A stretch of 14,731 nucleotides of DNA from Pseudomonadota bacterium (GTDB taxonomy: Bacteria; Desulfobacterota; Syntrophia; Syntrophales; UBA5619), in the NCBI GenBank assembly GCA_018819165.1, contig JAHJQP010000029.1, positions 1 through 14,731 on the forward strand, given 5' to 3'. A program made the position numbers and the translations under genes. Position 1 is the stretch's first letter. Each line of letters starts with the position of its first letter. This document shows, one piece after another, positions 13,726-14,731 of this stretch. The notes under the pieces are model-generated. The model made no database searches. It was given only the letters and a program-made list of their open reading frames with translations, and had not been told where the DNA came from.

Positions 13726-14731
13726 TCATCCCTTGTCCTTCATCATCGCCTCGATCCGCAGGCGCAGCGCATTGAGGCGGATGAACCCCGTCGCATCCTT
13801 CTGGTCGTAGACCCGGTCCTTCTCGAAGGTCGCAAAATCCTCACTGTAGAGGGAGGAGGGGGATTTTCTCCCGGATACAATACAGTTTCCCTTGTAAAGC
13901 TTAAGGCGGGCTGTTCCCGTCACCGGCTCCTGTGTTGAGTCGATGAACCGCTGGAGGACCGCCATCTCCGGGGCATACCAGAAACCATTATAGATCAGCT
14001 GGGCATATTTCGGGATCAGGGAATCGCGCATCAGCATGACCTCGCGGTCCATCGTGATGGACTCGACCGCGCGGTGCGCGGCCCATAGCACCGTCCCGCC
14101 CGGCGTCTCGTAGACGCCGCGCGATTTCATCCCGACAAAACGGTTTTCGACCATGTCCACGCGGCCGATGCCGTTTTCGCCCGCGATCCGGTTCAGGTGA
14201 TCAAGAAGCTTTGCGGGGGTCATGACCACGCCGTCGACGGTAACGGGGTTCCCCTTCTCGAACCCGATCTCTACATAAGTCGGTTTATCCGGCGCCGCCT
14301 CCGGGGAGACGGTCAGGACGAACATCTCCTCGTTCGGCTCCGCCCAGGGGTCCTCGAGAATCCCCCCCTCGTGCGAGATGTGGAGAAGGTTTCGATCGCT
14401 GCTGTATGGCTTTTCCCGCGTCAGGGGAATCGGGATCGCGTGTTTCTCCGCATAATCGATCATCGAGGCCCGCGAATCGAATTTCCAGTGCTCATCCCTC
14501 CAGGCCGAGATGATCCGGATGGAGGGATTGAGGGCCATGTAGGTCAGCTCGAACCGCACCTGATCGTTCCCCTTTCCCGTGGCGCCGTGGCAGACCGCAT
14601 CGGCGCCTTCCATCCTGGCGATTTCCAGCTGCCGCTTGGCGATGAGGGGCCTCGCGAGCGACGTCCCCAGGAGATAGGTCCCCTCGTAAATCGCGTTCGC
14701 CCGGAGGGCCGGGAAGACGAAATCCCTGGCA
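13726..14731 (-). CDS. argG: Argininosuccinate synthase, N-terminus beyond the window
   Basis: Joins citrulline and aspartate with ATP to give argininosuccinate. The reading frame is open to the right edge, so the first part (including the AYSGGLDTS-type ATP loop) is missing; about 334 residues are visible of roughly 400. Visible motifs: GTSLARPLIAK, CHGATGKGNDQVRFE, GENGIGRVDMVENR, GMKSRGVYETPGG, and YNGFWYAPE. The C-terminus (ALRLRIEAMMKDKG) is normal. Its stop lies 71 bases before the preferred argH start. It heads the visible part of the operon; any promoter is outside the window. Confidence 0.97.
   Translation of the reverse strand, partial: ARDFVFPALRANAIYEGTYLLGTSLARPLIAKRQLEIARMEGADAVCHGATGKGNDQVRFELTYMALNPSIRIISAWRDEHWKFDSRASMIDYAEKHAIPIPLTREKPYSSDRNLLHISHEGGILEDPWAEPNEEMFVLTVSPEAAPDKPTYVEIGFEKGNPVTVDGVVMTPAKLLDHLNRIAGENGIGRVDMVENRFVGMKSRGVYETPGGTVLWAAHRAVESITMDREVMLMRDSLIPKYAQLIYNGFWYAPEMAVLQRFIDSTQEPVTGTARLKLYKGNCIVSGRKSPSSLYSEDFATFEKDRVYDQKDATGFIRLNALRLRIEAMMKDKG

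Noticed and set aside
1..14731. CRISPR arrays, insertion sequences, attachment sites beside the tRNA genes
   Set aside because: No regularly spaced repeats, transposase motifs or tRNA-end duplications were seen; the tRNA genes are flanked by their own promoter and terminator.

Overview
The window is a dense, almost entirely minus-strand stretch of a bacterial chromosome. The gene repertoire (PpiC-type lipoprotein, MiaA, PepA, PgsA, FolK, Dap and Arg enzymes, CCA-encoding tRNA genes with a consensus sigma-70 promoter) points to a moderately GC-rich Gram-negative. The order argG-argH-small lipoprotein-lysA-dapA-dapB resembles what I recall from Desulfobacterota ('Deltaproteobacteria', for example Syntrophus- or Geobacter-like lineages). 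That placement is an inference from gene order, not a database result.

Layout in the direction of transcription (right to left). (1) 14731 to about 7391 is one long collinear run: argG (cut by the window edge), argH, a truncated LptM-like lipoprotein, lysA, dapA, dapB, folK, a small membrane-anchored cysteine-rich protein, a wreck of talC, and pgsA. It joins arginine synthesis to lysine/diaminopimelate synthesis, with folate and phosphatidylglycerol genes following. dapF and a late-pathway aminotransferase or succinylase branch are not in the run. (2) 7390-7169 holds crumbs of decayed genes, including the C-terminal tail of an alpha/beta hydrolase, then a G-rich tract followed by seven T. (3) A consensus promoter drives tRNA-Gly(GCC) and tRNA-Cys(GCA), closed by an intrinsic terminator. 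(4) pepA, with a hairpin in its leader. (5) A cold-shock protein gene that starts at TTG, behind a leader holding a terminator-like hairpin, and with its own terminator. (6) miaA overlapping a family-2-type glycosyltransferase by ATGA. (7) A near-consensus promoter in front of a PpiC-type peptidyl-prolyl isomerase lipoprotein and an MBL-fold hydrolase, then the first codons of a HAD phosphatase running off the left edge.

No phage, transposon, CRISPR or defence system is visible. The most unusual signal is gene erosion inside an otherwise healthy housekeeping operon. talC keeps only its first ~24 and last ~16 codons, and the frame left over is a 49-codon ORF whose stop overlaps the pgsA start. 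The lipoprotein between argH and lysA keeps its signal peptide and the beginning of a fibronectin-III-like strand pattern. An alpha/beta hydrolase and possibly a kinase survive only as fragments after pgsA. The second signal is the terminator hairpin inside the cold-shock leader, which implies either a separate small RNA or attenuation control. These claims rest on reading alone and were not checked by database search.
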